Source of the DNA: Eutreptiella sp. 'Long Island Sound 2002'
Lineage: Eukaryota; Euglenozoa; Euglenophyceae; Eutreptiales; Eutreptiaceae
Assembly (NCBI GenBank): GCA_964036045.1
Contig: OZ038382.1
Span: 153,524,961-153,588,960, forward strand
Length of the DNA stretch: 64,000 bases
Reading direction: 5' to 3'
The notes beneath the pieces were generated by a model that was not told where the DNA came from, did no database searches, and worked only from the letters and a program-made list of their open reading frames with translations. Each line of letters begins with the position of its first letter. The stretch's first letter is position 1. The position numbers and the translations under genes are program-made. This document shows positions 1 through 10,555 of this stretch, in pieces.

Positions 1-262
1 GCCGAGAAAAAAAAACGGAGAAAACGGCAAAACAAAGTTTCCAACCCTCTTAGACCGAATTTTTGCAAGGCCCATATCTCCAAACTGGTATGCGCACCCC
101 CTTTTTTTTTGCTTTCATTGCAAAGTCCACATCAAATAGTACCCAAAAATGCGAAAAAAAAATTTCGCATTTTTGGACCCTCCCCCAAAAAATTTTTTTT
201 CCGGCCATGCCATCATCAAAATCACCCAAACTCAGGAGTTTTCTGTATACAACTCATAAATT

Positions 263-1005
263 ATGCTAAACGGCCCAAAAAACGGCCTCACATATACTCA
301 AAACGATCGTGAGAAGTGGCAGAACACGTTTACGATGATTGTTTTCGCTAGTTTGCATGTTTTGGTGACTGAAAAAGTCCAACAAGCCAGTACGATCACT
401 TTGGCGCCCAGGTGCTTCCACGCATCGGACTCTCCCGGACCAGCTATGGTGGAATTTCTCTCCGATCCCTTTATTCCTTGCAACTTGCGCCCCAAATATC
501 TCAAAACTGGTGGCGTTTACCCCCCTATACGACGTGCTCAATGCGACCGGAGGGGGGCCCCCTTGGGCAAGCGGCGAAGCCCCGTCCCAAGGGGTGCGGC
601 CCTTTGCCGTTGCCCAGGGGGCAAGCCACCCTGCATTTTTGGGCGGTTGGTGGGGCCATGTGGTCCCTAACCCCCAAAAATCATATTTGAGGTTGGTTTG
701 GCACCAATACGTGGTCGGTGGTGGTTATGGGTGCACCCCTGTGCCGAGAAAAAAAACGGAGAAAACGGCAAAATAAAGTTTCCAACCCTCTTGGACCGAA
801 TTTTTGCAAGGCCCATATCTCCAAACTGGTATGCGCACCCCCTTTTTTTTTGCTTTCATTGCAAAGTCCACATCAAATAGTACCCAAAAATGCGAAAAAA
901 AATTTCTCATTTTTTGGACCCCCCCCCCGAAAAATTTTCTTTTCCGGCCATGCCATCATCAAAATCACCCAAACCCAGGAGTTTTCTGTATTCATCTCAT
1001 AAATG
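263..1005 (+). repeat. Representative satellite monomer (743 bp)
   Basis: One full period, from one marker to the next. Internal landmarks are a GC-rich inverted repeat (557-622), a 10-bp palindrome gggtgcaccc near 730, the constant stretch around catatctccaaactggtatg, and the A/T-rich inverted repeat aatgcgaaa...tttcgcatt followed by a C-run and a T-run near the end. The copy starting at 1749 looks almost the same. The sequence does not resemble an rRNA spacer, tRNA or known protein gene. Confidence 0.9.
557..622 (+). repeat. GC-rich inverted repeat (hairpin) in each satellite monomer
   Basis: The outer arms are gcccccttgggcaa and ttgcccagggggc, which pair over 13 bp with one bulged T. Inside them cggcgaag faces ctttgccg (one wobble pair), and the core is cccc-gtcccaa-gggg. 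Together they can form one long imperfect stem as DNA cruciform or RNA. The same dyad recurs in nearly every monomer, with a few variants such as gcaaag or ggtgaag that alter an inner pair. Confidence 0.75.
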
Positions 1006-4000
1006 ATGCTAAACGGCCCAAAAAACGGCCTCACATATACTCAAAACGATCGTGAGAAGTGGCAGAACACGTTTACGATGATTGTTTCTGCTAGTTTGCA
1101 TGTTCTGGTGACTGAAAAAGTCCAACAAGCCAGTACGATCACTTTGGCGCCCAGGTGCTCCCAAGCATCGGACTCTCCCGGACCAGCTATGGTGGAATTT
1201 CTCTCCGATCCCTTTATTCCTTGCAACTTGCGCCCCAAATATCTCAAAACTGGTGGCGTTTACCCCCCTATACGACGTGCTCAATGCGACCGGAGGGGGG
1301 CCCCCTTGGGCAAGCGGCGAAGCCCCGTCCCAAGGGGTGTGGCCCTTTGCCGTTGCCCAGGGGGCAAGCCACCCTGCATTTTTGGGCGGTTGGTGGGGCC
1401 ATGTGGTCCCTAACCCCCAAAAATCATATTTGAGGTTGGTTTGGCACCAATACGTGGTCGGTGGTGGTTATGGGTGCACCCCTGTGCCGAGAAAAAAAAC
1501 GGAGAAAACGGCAAAATAAAGTTTCCAACCCTCTTGGACCGAATTTTTGCAAGGCCCATATCTCCAAACTGGTATGCGCACCCCCTTTTTTTTTGCTTTC
1601 ATTGCAAAGTCCACATCAAATAGTACCCAAAAATGCGAAAAAAAATTTCTCATTTTTTGGACCCCCCCCCCGAAAAATTTTCTTTTCCGGCCATGCCATC
1701 ATCAAAATCACCCAAACCCAGGAGTTTTCTGTATTCATCTCATAAATGATGCTAAACGGCCCAAAAAACGGCCTCACATATACTCAAAACGATCGTGAGA
1801 AGTGGCAGAACACGTTTACGATGATTGTTTCTGCTAGTTTGCATGTTCTGGTGACTGAAAAAGTCCAACAAGCCAGTACGATCACTTTGGCGCCCAGGTG
1901 CTCCCAAGCATCGGACTCTCCCGGACCAGCTATGGTGGAATTTCTCTCCGATCCCTTTATTCCTTGCAACTTGCGCCCCAAATATCTCAAAACTGGTGGC
2001 GTTTACCCCCCTATACGACGTGCTCAATGCGACCGGAGGGGGGCCCCCTTGGGCAAGCGGCGAAGCCCCGTCCCAAGGGGTGCGGCCCTTTGCCGTTGCC
2101 CAGGGGGCAAGCCACCCTGCATTTTTGGGCGGTTGGTGGGGCCATGTGGTCCCTAACCCCCAAAAATCATATTTGAGGTTGGTTTGGCACCAATACGTGG
2201 TCGGTGGTGGTTATGGGTGCACCCCTGTGCCGAGAAAGAAAACGGAGAAAACGGCAAAATAAAGTTTCCAACCCTCTTGGACCGAATTTTTGCAAGGCCC
2301 ATATCTCCAAACTGGTATGCGCACCCCCTTTTTTTTTGCTTTCATTGCAAAGTCCACATCAAATAGTACCCAAAAATGCGAAAAAAAAATTTCGCATTTT
2401 TGGACCCCCCCCCCAAAAATTTTTTTTTCCGGCCATGCCATCATCAAAATCACCCAAACTCAGGAGTTTTCTGTATTCATCTCATAAATTATGCTAAACG
2501 GCCCAAAAAACGGCCTCACATATACTCAAAACGATCGTGAGAAGTGGCAGAACACGTTTACGATGATTGTTTCTGCTAGTTTGCATGTTTTGGTGACTGA
2601 AAAAGTCCAACAAGCCAGTACGATCACTTTGGCGCCCAGGTGCTTCCACGCATCGGACTCTCCCGGACCAGCTATGGTGGAATTTCTCTCCGATCCCTTT
2701 ATTCCTTGCAACTTGCGCCCCGAATATCTGAAAACTGGTGGCGTTTACCCCTTTTTTACGACGTGCTCAATTCGACCGGAGGGGGGCCCCCTTGGGCAAG
2801 CGGCGAAGCCCCGTCCCAAGGGGTGTGGCCCTTTGCCGTTGCCCAGGGGGCAAGCCACCCTGCATTTTTGGGCGGTAGGTGGGGCCATGTTGTCCCTAAC
2901 CCCCAAAAATCATATTTGAGGTTGGTTTGGCACCAATACGTGGTCGGTGGTGGGTTTGGGTGCACCCCTGTGCCGAGAAAAAAAAACGGAGAAAACGGCA
3001 AAACAAAGTTTCCAACCCTCTTAGACCGAATTTTTGCAAGGCCCATATCTCCAAACTGGTATGCGCACCCCCTTTTTTTTTGCTTTCATTGCAAAGTCCA
3101 CATCAAATAGTACCCAAAAATGCGAAAAAAAAATTTCGCATTTTTGGACCCTCCCCCAAAAAATTTTTTTTCCGGCCATGCCATCATCAAAATCACCCAA
3201 ACTCAGGAGTTTTCTGTATACAACTCATAAATTATGCTAAACGGCCCAAAAAACGGCCTCACATATACTCAAAACGATCGTGAGAAGTGGCAGAACACGT
3301 TTACGATGATTGTTTTCGCTAGTTTGCATGTTTTGGTGACTGAAAAAGTCCAACAAGCCAGTACGATCACTTTGGCGCCCAGGTGCTTCCACGCATCGGA
3401 CTCTCCCGGACCAGCTATGGTGGAATTTCTCTCCGATCCCTTTATTCCTTGCAACTTGCGCCCCGAATATCTGAAAACTGGTGGCGTTTACCCCTTTTTT
3501 ACGACGTGCTCAATTCGACCGGAGGGGGGCCCCCTTGGGCAAGCGGCGAAGCCCCGTCCCAAGGGGTGTGGCCCTTTGCCGTTGCCCAGGGGGCAAGCCA
3601 CCCTGCATTTTTGGGCGGTTGGTGGGGCCATGTTGTCCCTAACCCCCAAAAATCATATTTGAGGTTGGTTTGGCACCAATACGTGGTCGTTGGTGGGTGT
3701 CAGTGCACCCCTGTGCCGAGAAAAAAAAACGGAGAAAACGGCAAAACAAAGTTTCCAACCCTCTTAGACCGAATTTTTGCAAGGCCCATATCTCCAAACT
3801 GGTATGCGCACCCCCTTTTTTTTTGCTTTAAATGCAAAGTCCACATCAAATAGTACCCAAAAATGCGAAGAAAAAATTTCGCATTTTTTGGACCCCCCCC
3901 CCAAAATTTTTAATTTTCCGGCCATGCCATCATCAAAATCACCCAAACTCAGGAGTTTTCTGCATTCATCTCAAAAATGATGCTAAACGGCCCAAAAAAC

Positions 4001-7000
4001 GGCCTCACATATACTCGAAACGATCGTGAGAAGTGGCAGAACACGTTTACGATGATTGTTTCTGCTAGTTTGCATGTTTTGGTGACTGAAAAAGTCCAAC
4101 AAGCCAGTACGATCACTTTGGCGCCCAGGTGCTCCCACGCATCGGACTCTCCCGGACCGGCTATGGTGGAATTTCTCTCCGATCCCTCTATTCCTTGCAA
4201 CTTGCGCCCCAAATATCTGAAAACTGGTGGCGTTTACCCCTTTTTTACGACGTGCTCAATGCGACCGGAGGGGGGCCGCCTTGGGCAAGCGGCGAAGCCC
4301 CGTCCAAAGGGGTGCGGCCCTTTGCCGTTGCCCAGGGGGCAAGCCACCCTGCAATTTTGGGCGGTTGGTGGGGCCATGTTGTCCCTAACCCCCAAAAATC
4401 ATATTTGAGGTCCGTTTGGCACCAATACGTGGTCGGTGGTGGGTGTGGGTGCACCCCTGTGCCGAGAAAAAAAAACGGAGAAAACGGCAAAACAAAGTTT
4501 CCAACCCTGTTGGACCGAATTTTTGCAAGGCCCATATCTCCAAACTGGTATGCGCACCCCCTTTTTTTTTGCTTTCATTGCAAAGTCCACATGAAATAGT
4601 ACCCAAAAATGCGAAAAAAAATTTCGCATTTTTGGACCCCCCCCCCCAAAATTTTTTTTTCCGGCCATGCCATCATCAAAATCACCCAAACTCAGGAGTT
4701 TTCTGTATTCAACTCATAAATTATGCTAAACGGCCCAAAAAACGGCCTCACATATACTCAAAACGATCGTGAGAAGTGGCAGAACACGTTTACGATGATT
4801 GTTTTTGCTAGTTTGCATGTTTTGGTGACTGAAAAAGTCCAACAAGCCAGTACGATCACTTTGGCGCCCAGGTGCTTCCACGCATCGGACTCTCCCGGAC
4901 CAGCTATGGTGAAATTTCTCTCCGATTTCTTTATTCCTTGCAAATTGCGCCCCGAATATCTGAAAACTGGTGGCGTTTACCCCTTTTTTACGACGTGCTC
5001 AATTCGACCGGATGGGGGCCCCCTTGGGCAAGCGGCGAAGCCCCGTCCCAAGGGGTGTGGCCCTTTGCCGTTGCCCAGGGGGCAAGCCACCCTGCATTTT
5101 TGGGCGGTTGGTGGGGCCATGTTGTCCCTAACCCCCAAAAATCATATTTGAGGTTGGTTTGGCACCAATACGTGGTCGTTGGTGGGTGTGGGTGCACCCC
5201 TGTGCCGAGAAAAAAAAACGGAGAAAACGGCAAAACAAAGTTTCCAACCCTCTTAGACCGAATTTTTGCAAGGCCCATATCTCCAAACTGGTATGCGCAC
5301 CCCCTTTTTTTTTGCTTTAAATGCAAAGTCCACATCAAATAGTACCCAAAAATGCGAAGAAAAAATTTCGCATTTTTTGGACCCCCCCCCAAAATTTTTA
5401 ATTTTCCGGCCATGCCATCATCAAAATCACCCAAACTCAGGAGTTTTCTGTATTCATCTCAAAAATGATGCTAAACGGCCCAAAAAACGGCCTCACATAT
5501 ACTCAAAACGATCATGAGAAGTGGCAGAACACGTTTACGATGATCGTTTTTGCTAGTTTGCATGTTTTGGTGACTGAAAAAGTCCAACAAGCCAGTACGA
5601 TCACTTTGGCGCCCAGGTGCTCCCACGCATCGGACTCTCCCGGACCAGCTATGGTGGAATTTCTCTCCGATCCCTTTATTCCTTGCAACTTGCGCCCCAA
5701 ATATCTCAAAACTGGTGGCGTTTACCCCTTTTTTACGACGTGCTCAATACGACCGGAGGGGGGCCCCCTTGGGCAAGTGGCGAAGCCCCGTCCCAAGGGG
5801 TGCGGCCCTTTGCCGTTGCCCAGGGGGCAAGCCACCCTGCATTTTTGGGCGGTTGGTGGGGCCATGTTGTCCCTAACCCCCAAAAATCATATTTGAGGTT
5901 GGTTTGGCACCAATACGTGGTCGGTGGTGGGTTTGGGTGCACCCCTGTGCCGAGAAAAAAAAACGGAGAAAACGGCAAAACAAAGTTTCCAACCCTCTTG
6001 GACCAAATTTTTGCAAGGCCCATATCTCCAAACTGGTATGCGCACCCCCTTTTTTTTTGCTTTCATTGCAAAGTCCACATCAAATAGTACCCAAAAATGC
6101 GAAAAAAAAATTTCGCATTTTTTGGAACCCCGCCCCCTCCCCCCGAAAATTTTAATTTTCCGGCCATGCCATCATCAAAATCACCCAAACTCAGGAGTTT
6201 TCTGTATTCATCTCATAAATGATGCTAAACGGCCCAAAAAACGGCCTCACATATACTCAAAACGATCGTGAGAAGTGGCGTAACACGTTTACGATGATTG
6301 TTTCTGCTAGTTTGCATGTTTTGGTGACTGAAAAAGTCCAACAAGCCAGTACGATCACTTTGGCGCCCAGGTGCTCCCACGCGTCGGACTCTCCCGGACC
6401 AGCTATGGTGGAATTTCTCTCCGATCCCTTTATTCCTTGCAACTTGCGCCCCAAATATCTCAAAACCGGTGGCGTTTACCCCTTTTTTACGACGTGCTCA
6501 ATGCGACCGGAGGGGGGCCCCCTTGGGCAAGCGGCGAAGCCCCGTCCCAAGGGGTGCGGCCCTTTGCCGTTGCCCAGGGGGCAAGCCACCCTGCATTTTT
6601 GGGCGGTTGGTGGGGCCATGTGGTCCCTAACCCCCAAAAATCATATTTGAGGTTGGTTTGGCACCAATACGTGGTCGGTGGTGGGTGTGGGTGCACCCCT
6701 GTGCCGAGAACAAAAAACGGAGAAAACGGCAAAACAAAGTTTCCAACCCTCTTAGACCGATTTTTTGCAAGGCCCATATCTCCAAACTGGTATGCGCACC
6801 CCCTTTTTTTTTGCTTTCATTGCAAAGTCCACATCAAATAGTACCCAAAAATGCGAAAAAACATTTCGCATTTTTTGGAAGCCCCCCCCCCTCCCCCCGA
6901 AAAATTTTTTTTCCGGCCATGCCATCATCAAAATCACCCAAACTCAGGAGTTTTCTGTATTCATCTCATAAATGATGCTAAACAGCCCAAAAAACGGCCT

Positions 7001-7594
7001 CACATATACTCAAAACGATCGTGAGAAGTGGCAGAACACGTTTACGATGATTGTTTTTGCTAGTTTGCATGTTTTGGTGACTGAAAAAGTCCAACAAGCC
7101 AGTACGATCACTTTGGCGCCCAGGTGCTCCCACGCATCGGACTCTCCCGGACCAGCTATGGTGGAATTTCTCTCCGATCCCTTTATTCCTTGCAACCTGC
7201 GCCCCAAATATCTCAAAACTGGTGGCGTTTACCCCTTTTTTACGACGTGCTCAATGCGACCGGAGGGGGGCCCCCTTGGGCAAGCGGTGAAGCCCCGTCC
7301 CAAGGGGTGCGGCCCTTTGCCGTTGCCCAGGGGGCAAGCCACCCTGCATTTTTGGGCGGTTGGTGGGGCCATGTTGTCCCTAACCCCCAAAAATCATATT
7401 TGAGGTTGGTTTGGCACCAATACGTGGTCGTTGGTGGGTGTGGGTGCACCCCTGTGCCGAGAAAAAAAAAACAAAGAAAACGGCAAAACAAAGTCTCCAA
7501 CCCTCTTGGACTGAATTTTTGCAAGGCCCATATCTCCAAACTGGTATGCGCACCCCCTTTTTTTTTGCTTTCATTGCAAAGTCCACATCAAATA

Positions 7595-7598
7595 GTAC
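7595..7598 (+). repeat. Target-site duplication, left copy (GTAC)
   Basis: The four bases before the LTR are GTAC, and the same four follow the other LTR at 24752-24755. The uninterrupted satellite reads aatagtaccc at this place. So the element cut within the monomer just before the A/T-rich inverted repeat. If the LTRs were taken one base shorter the duplication could be read as 5 bp, but then they would not end in CA. Confidence 0.85.
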
Positions 7599-7602
7599 TG
7601 AC

Positions 7603-7633
7603 GCGTTCCCGTGGGGGGCCGGCCACGGGACGC
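7603..7633 (-). promoter_or_regulatory. U5-terminal hairpin of the 3' LTR
   Basis: The arms gcgttcccgtgg and ccacgggacgc pair with one bulged base around an 8-nt loop, four bases from the LTR edge. The same hairpin in the 5' LTR lies directly before the primer binding site. Confidence 0.6.
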
Positions 7634-7710
7634 TGCGGTGACACGCACAGGTGAGCAGGCAGGCAAGGCACTACGCTCACAAGGGCATCAATACGCCTGT
7701 GTCATGTGAC

Positions 7711-7721
7711 AAAGCGTTTCA
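7711..7721 (-). promoter_or_regulatory. Self-primer segment in the 3' LTR (11 nt)
   Basis: On the element strand this reads TGAAACGCTTT, the exact reverse complement of the 11 nt that touch the inner edge of the 5' LTR (21795-21805). In the Tf1/sushi type of self-priming the first 11 nt of the RNA pair with the primer site, so 7721 and its twin 21928 would mark the RNA 5' end. The twin in the 5' LTR has one substitution. Confidence 0.6.
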
Positions 7722-9190
7722 GAATCCTTGCCACTCTGCAAAGAGGGAACGAAAGTATGTACAACAACACATCAGGATATGTACACATGGGGTTAAGACT
7801 GGACTGGGGTAAGGGCATCACAGGACCATAGACACTCAGTCCCAACTCATATCCCAATCCCAGGTCCGACCCCCTCAGTGGCTGATGGGGGCGGGGGCTC
7901 AAACACAACCCATGCCCTGCTCAGTCCGGACCCTGAAACCCTGCCAATGGGAGAGGTGTCCCGCCCAGCCACAGGCGAGTTCCTGAAAACCAAGGGGCTC
8001 CAAGGCCAACCCACAGTGGCTCCCTATGCTCCCTTAGCGGCAGGTCCCAACTCCTCTCTGAGCCAGAGATATGGCCCCGCCATTATCACCCAGGAGTTGG
8101 TAGCTGAAAATGGGCTGTTTCAGCCCAAACTGAAATTAGCTTGAAAAACTCCAAAATTGACCCCTCGTCCAGACCCGCCAGAGGTAGGGACGAGGCAACT
8201 GACCCTATGCCCTTCGAGTACGAACTCCCTGGAGCCCTCACCCAACCTGGTTCCCTCTGAGGTCCCGGCATCAGGGCAACACGGATGAGTCATGTGGGGT
8301 CATGATGCCAAAATCACCAAAATTGGCGTCATTCCCACGTGCGGCTCGCCCGGCCAAGGTAAGGCCAATGGCTCACAGGGTAGGAGGCAGGACCTAGGAC
8401 TTATATCTGAGTGTACAACTTGGATCTGGGTCCGGGCTCCCTATGGGCTTAGAGAAATGGGGCCGCCAATTGACCACACGGAAGGGGGAAATTGGGGTCC
8501 CAAAATTGGGTCATTTTGGCTGCTTGAAATGAGCCAAAATTCAGTGTGCTCCCGATAGTATATCTCCACGCCGGCTTGGAGATCGGATCCGGCATTCCAT
8601 ACGTAATCCACCGGGAGTCCAACGGAGACTCCCATGCCCTTGGCTCTCAAAGATCTCCATGCCACTCGGCGTGGTGACGATCCCAATTGGGTCCACAAAT
8701 GCAAAAATGGCAAAATTGCCCATACTCAATTTGGCCTAGCGCCTTGACGAAGGCGGCTCCGCTTCGCCCACGTGGTGTGTGGACCATGGGGACCATTACC
8801 CATAACACCCATGTCATATGTGGTCCATTGGTCCATGCGTCCGGCGTGCACGAAGGTTAGAACATGGGGCACGGCGGGCAGCAAAAGTGGAAAATTGCTC
8901 AAAATGGCCAAAATTGCGCACACTCATGGTTAGGGCAAATGAGGCACATGCCCGACTCGGACCAGAGTGTGCCATAGGATTGGTATCAAGTCATATATGT
9001 CCAACATATCTTCGGGGCGTCGCCCAACTCCTCCGGTATTGGGAATGGCAGGGTCGCCATGTGAGCCCATGATTTGGGATAGTCCCAAATCGCCGACATG
9101 GCGGCCACGGTATGCCAAGCCTAAGAGGAGTTATTCGCCGGGTCCAAGATATGTTGGCTACCGAAGTATGTACCCTCATAACATACTTGG

Positions 9191-9248
9191 GTCATGATGT
9201 CAATTGAGCGCAACGTTGAGATATACGTTCGCCACTTGACATCATGAC
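9191..9248. repeat. Perfect 13-bp inverted repeat in the LTR
   Basis: gtcatgatgtcaa (9191-9203) and ttgacatcatgac (9236-9248) are perfect reverse complements separated by 32 bp. The other LTR has the same arms. The core resembles a bZIP-type dyad, but no binding protein can be named. Confidence 0.5.
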
Positions 9249-9740
9249 GAGCCAAAAATGGCAAAATTGGCACAAAGACAAACCAAAGTGCCTTGAAAGG
9301 CACACAATTATATTATAATATCTTTGGCTTGGATCGTGCAATCAACTAATCCTTCTACACACAATGACTTGACACCAATGACCTTCGATCCCATATATGT
9401 GCTCCACTTGGGGCGCCTTAAAAGGCTACGAGCGCTACTTCCCAAGTGGGCACATGAAAATATGGAAAATGGCAAAATACACACCTTGCTCCCAACGCAT
9501 CGCTTCGGGATCACCACACAAGCTTCCCTTCACGAAGGTTAGGCTTGCAATTGACTGTAGGGAGTATGGAGAAGGGGCTTGCACAATATGAGGTCCATTG
9601 GCGGGCTTGTCTTGGAGCAATGGGCCCGCCAAATGGGCACGCAACACAACACATGGCACATACCAAATATTGCCCAAAAATGTAGCTCCCACCACGATAT
9701 GTCATGCCCCTCCAAGGGCATAACTTTGTGTCAACCGCTC

Positions 9741-9765
9741 ATAGGAACTCAAGGAGAGTTCCTAT
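9741..9765. repeat. Perfect 10-bp inverted repeat in the LTR
   Basis: ataggaactc and gagttcctat are perfect reverse complements around a 5-nt loop. The second LTR has the same sequence. Possible protein-binding dyad or RNA hairpin; function unknown. Confidence 0.55.
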
Positions 9766-9839
9766 GCAACACCAACACTTGCGCGCTACACTCGAAAGCT
9801 ATCTTAACGCACGCAATGTCATGGCCAAAGAGTTATAAC

Positions 9840-10523
9840 TCAAACTCTACCCTCTGGACCATGATCCATTACACTAGCGCGCATGTGTGGAGACGCAAGG
9901 CATATAATGCTTCCTAAATTACGTCGGGAGTATTGTGAATACATCCCACGTTTCCTTATCGTCAATACTCGCAAGCAACACGAGATATGACCTTCACAAG
10001 TGGCCTCACGAATCAACTTTGTTTTGCCCATATCTTCAAGACAAATGGAGGGCAGGATAAAAGGGAAGTTGATTCGTGCATACGGAAGCACGTAGGTCCA
10101 CTCGAAAGAGGTCAAATCAAGTGCGGGGATGTCGAAGTCGAAAATCCGATTTCGACATCCTGAAAAATTCGGATTAAGGTTGCGAGTATTAATTATGAAA
10201 ATTGCGGAAGCATCCATGCAGTTCCTGGCGACTTTGGAGCCTTCGTCGCGGATAGCGTTAAAATTTCCATTATAAACAGTTAAACTGGCGGTTACGGTAA
10301 AGTCGCGAACCAACCGCCAGCAGTCAAAACAGTGAGTATCGGAACGGAAGCATAAAAATTGACGGAAACAATATGAAAATAAAACCCTGTTGATTCCTGA
10401 TATTCTGATACACAAATCTCCGCTGGCGGTGCATCGGTTGCCGATGCGGGGCTTCACGGCACGGAACACGCCGTGCATGGGGTTAGTGGACCGGAGACCG
10501 GTTGTATGCCGTAACCTGGCCAT
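9840..10523 (-). other. 227-codon open frame in U3 of the 3' LTR, unrecognised
   Basis: It starts with ATG 21 nt inside the LTR and runs on the element strand to a stop at 9840. The predicted protein is rich in Cys, Arg and Phe, has no domain I recognise, no clear signal peptide and no low-complexity coding signature. The copy in the other LTR (24047-24730) differs at one residue, which says little because the LTRs are nearly identical. It lies in U3, so the main genomic RNA would not translate it from its 5' end. It may be a chance frame; LTR-encoded proteins are known elsewhere, so I list it with low confidence. Confidence 0.2.
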
Positions 10524-10544
10524 GGGGTTCTGGGTACCGCTTCA

Positions 10545-10555
10545 CCCCCCTCCTT
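10545..10555 (-). promoter_or_regulatory. Polypurine tract (plus-strand DNA primer)
   Basis: On the element strand AAGGAGGGGGG lies immediately before the first base of the 3' LTR. An uninterrupted purine run exactly at this place is the expected RNase H-resistant primer for second-strand synthesis, and it independently confirms the minus orientation. Confidence 0.85.

Larger units (their letters stand above)
1..7598 (+). repeat. Left block of the tandem satellite array (about 10 monomers)
   Basis: A head-to-tail tandem repeat with no spacer. A fixed 24-bp marker beginning ATGCTAAACGG recurs at 263, 1006, 1749, 2491, 3234, 3980, 4723, 5468, 6222 and 6975. The steps are 743, 743, 742, 743, 746, 743, 745, 754 and 753 bp. 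Most length change comes from A, T and C homopolymer runs about 80-130 bp before the marker. Monomers near the right edge are longer because of an expanded C-rich tract. Marker bases of this block include ctccgatcc and cattgcaaag. Open frames on both strands recur only because the DNA repeats; they are shifted by homopolymer changes and interrupted by stops. I see no gene in this stretch. Confidence 0.97.
7599..10544 (-). repeat. 3' LTR of the retrotransposon
   Basis: A 2,946-bp direct repeat of 21806-24751 (offset 14,207). On the element strand it begins TGAAGCGGTACC and ends GAACGCGTCA. If transcription starts where the self-primer model predicts (7721 in this copy), U3 is about 2.8 kb and R+U5 is 123 nt. 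I saw no clear AATAAA on the element strand in the last 150 nt. The LTR holds several perfect short dyads (9741-9765, 9191-9248, 10285-10320, 10127-10160, 8613-8633). Confidence 0.96.

Noticed and set aside
1-7598. CRISPR array or ribosomal intergenic spacer
   Set aside because: Period of about 743 bp without spacers and no Cas genes excludes CRISPR; no rRNA sequence is found anywhere in the window.
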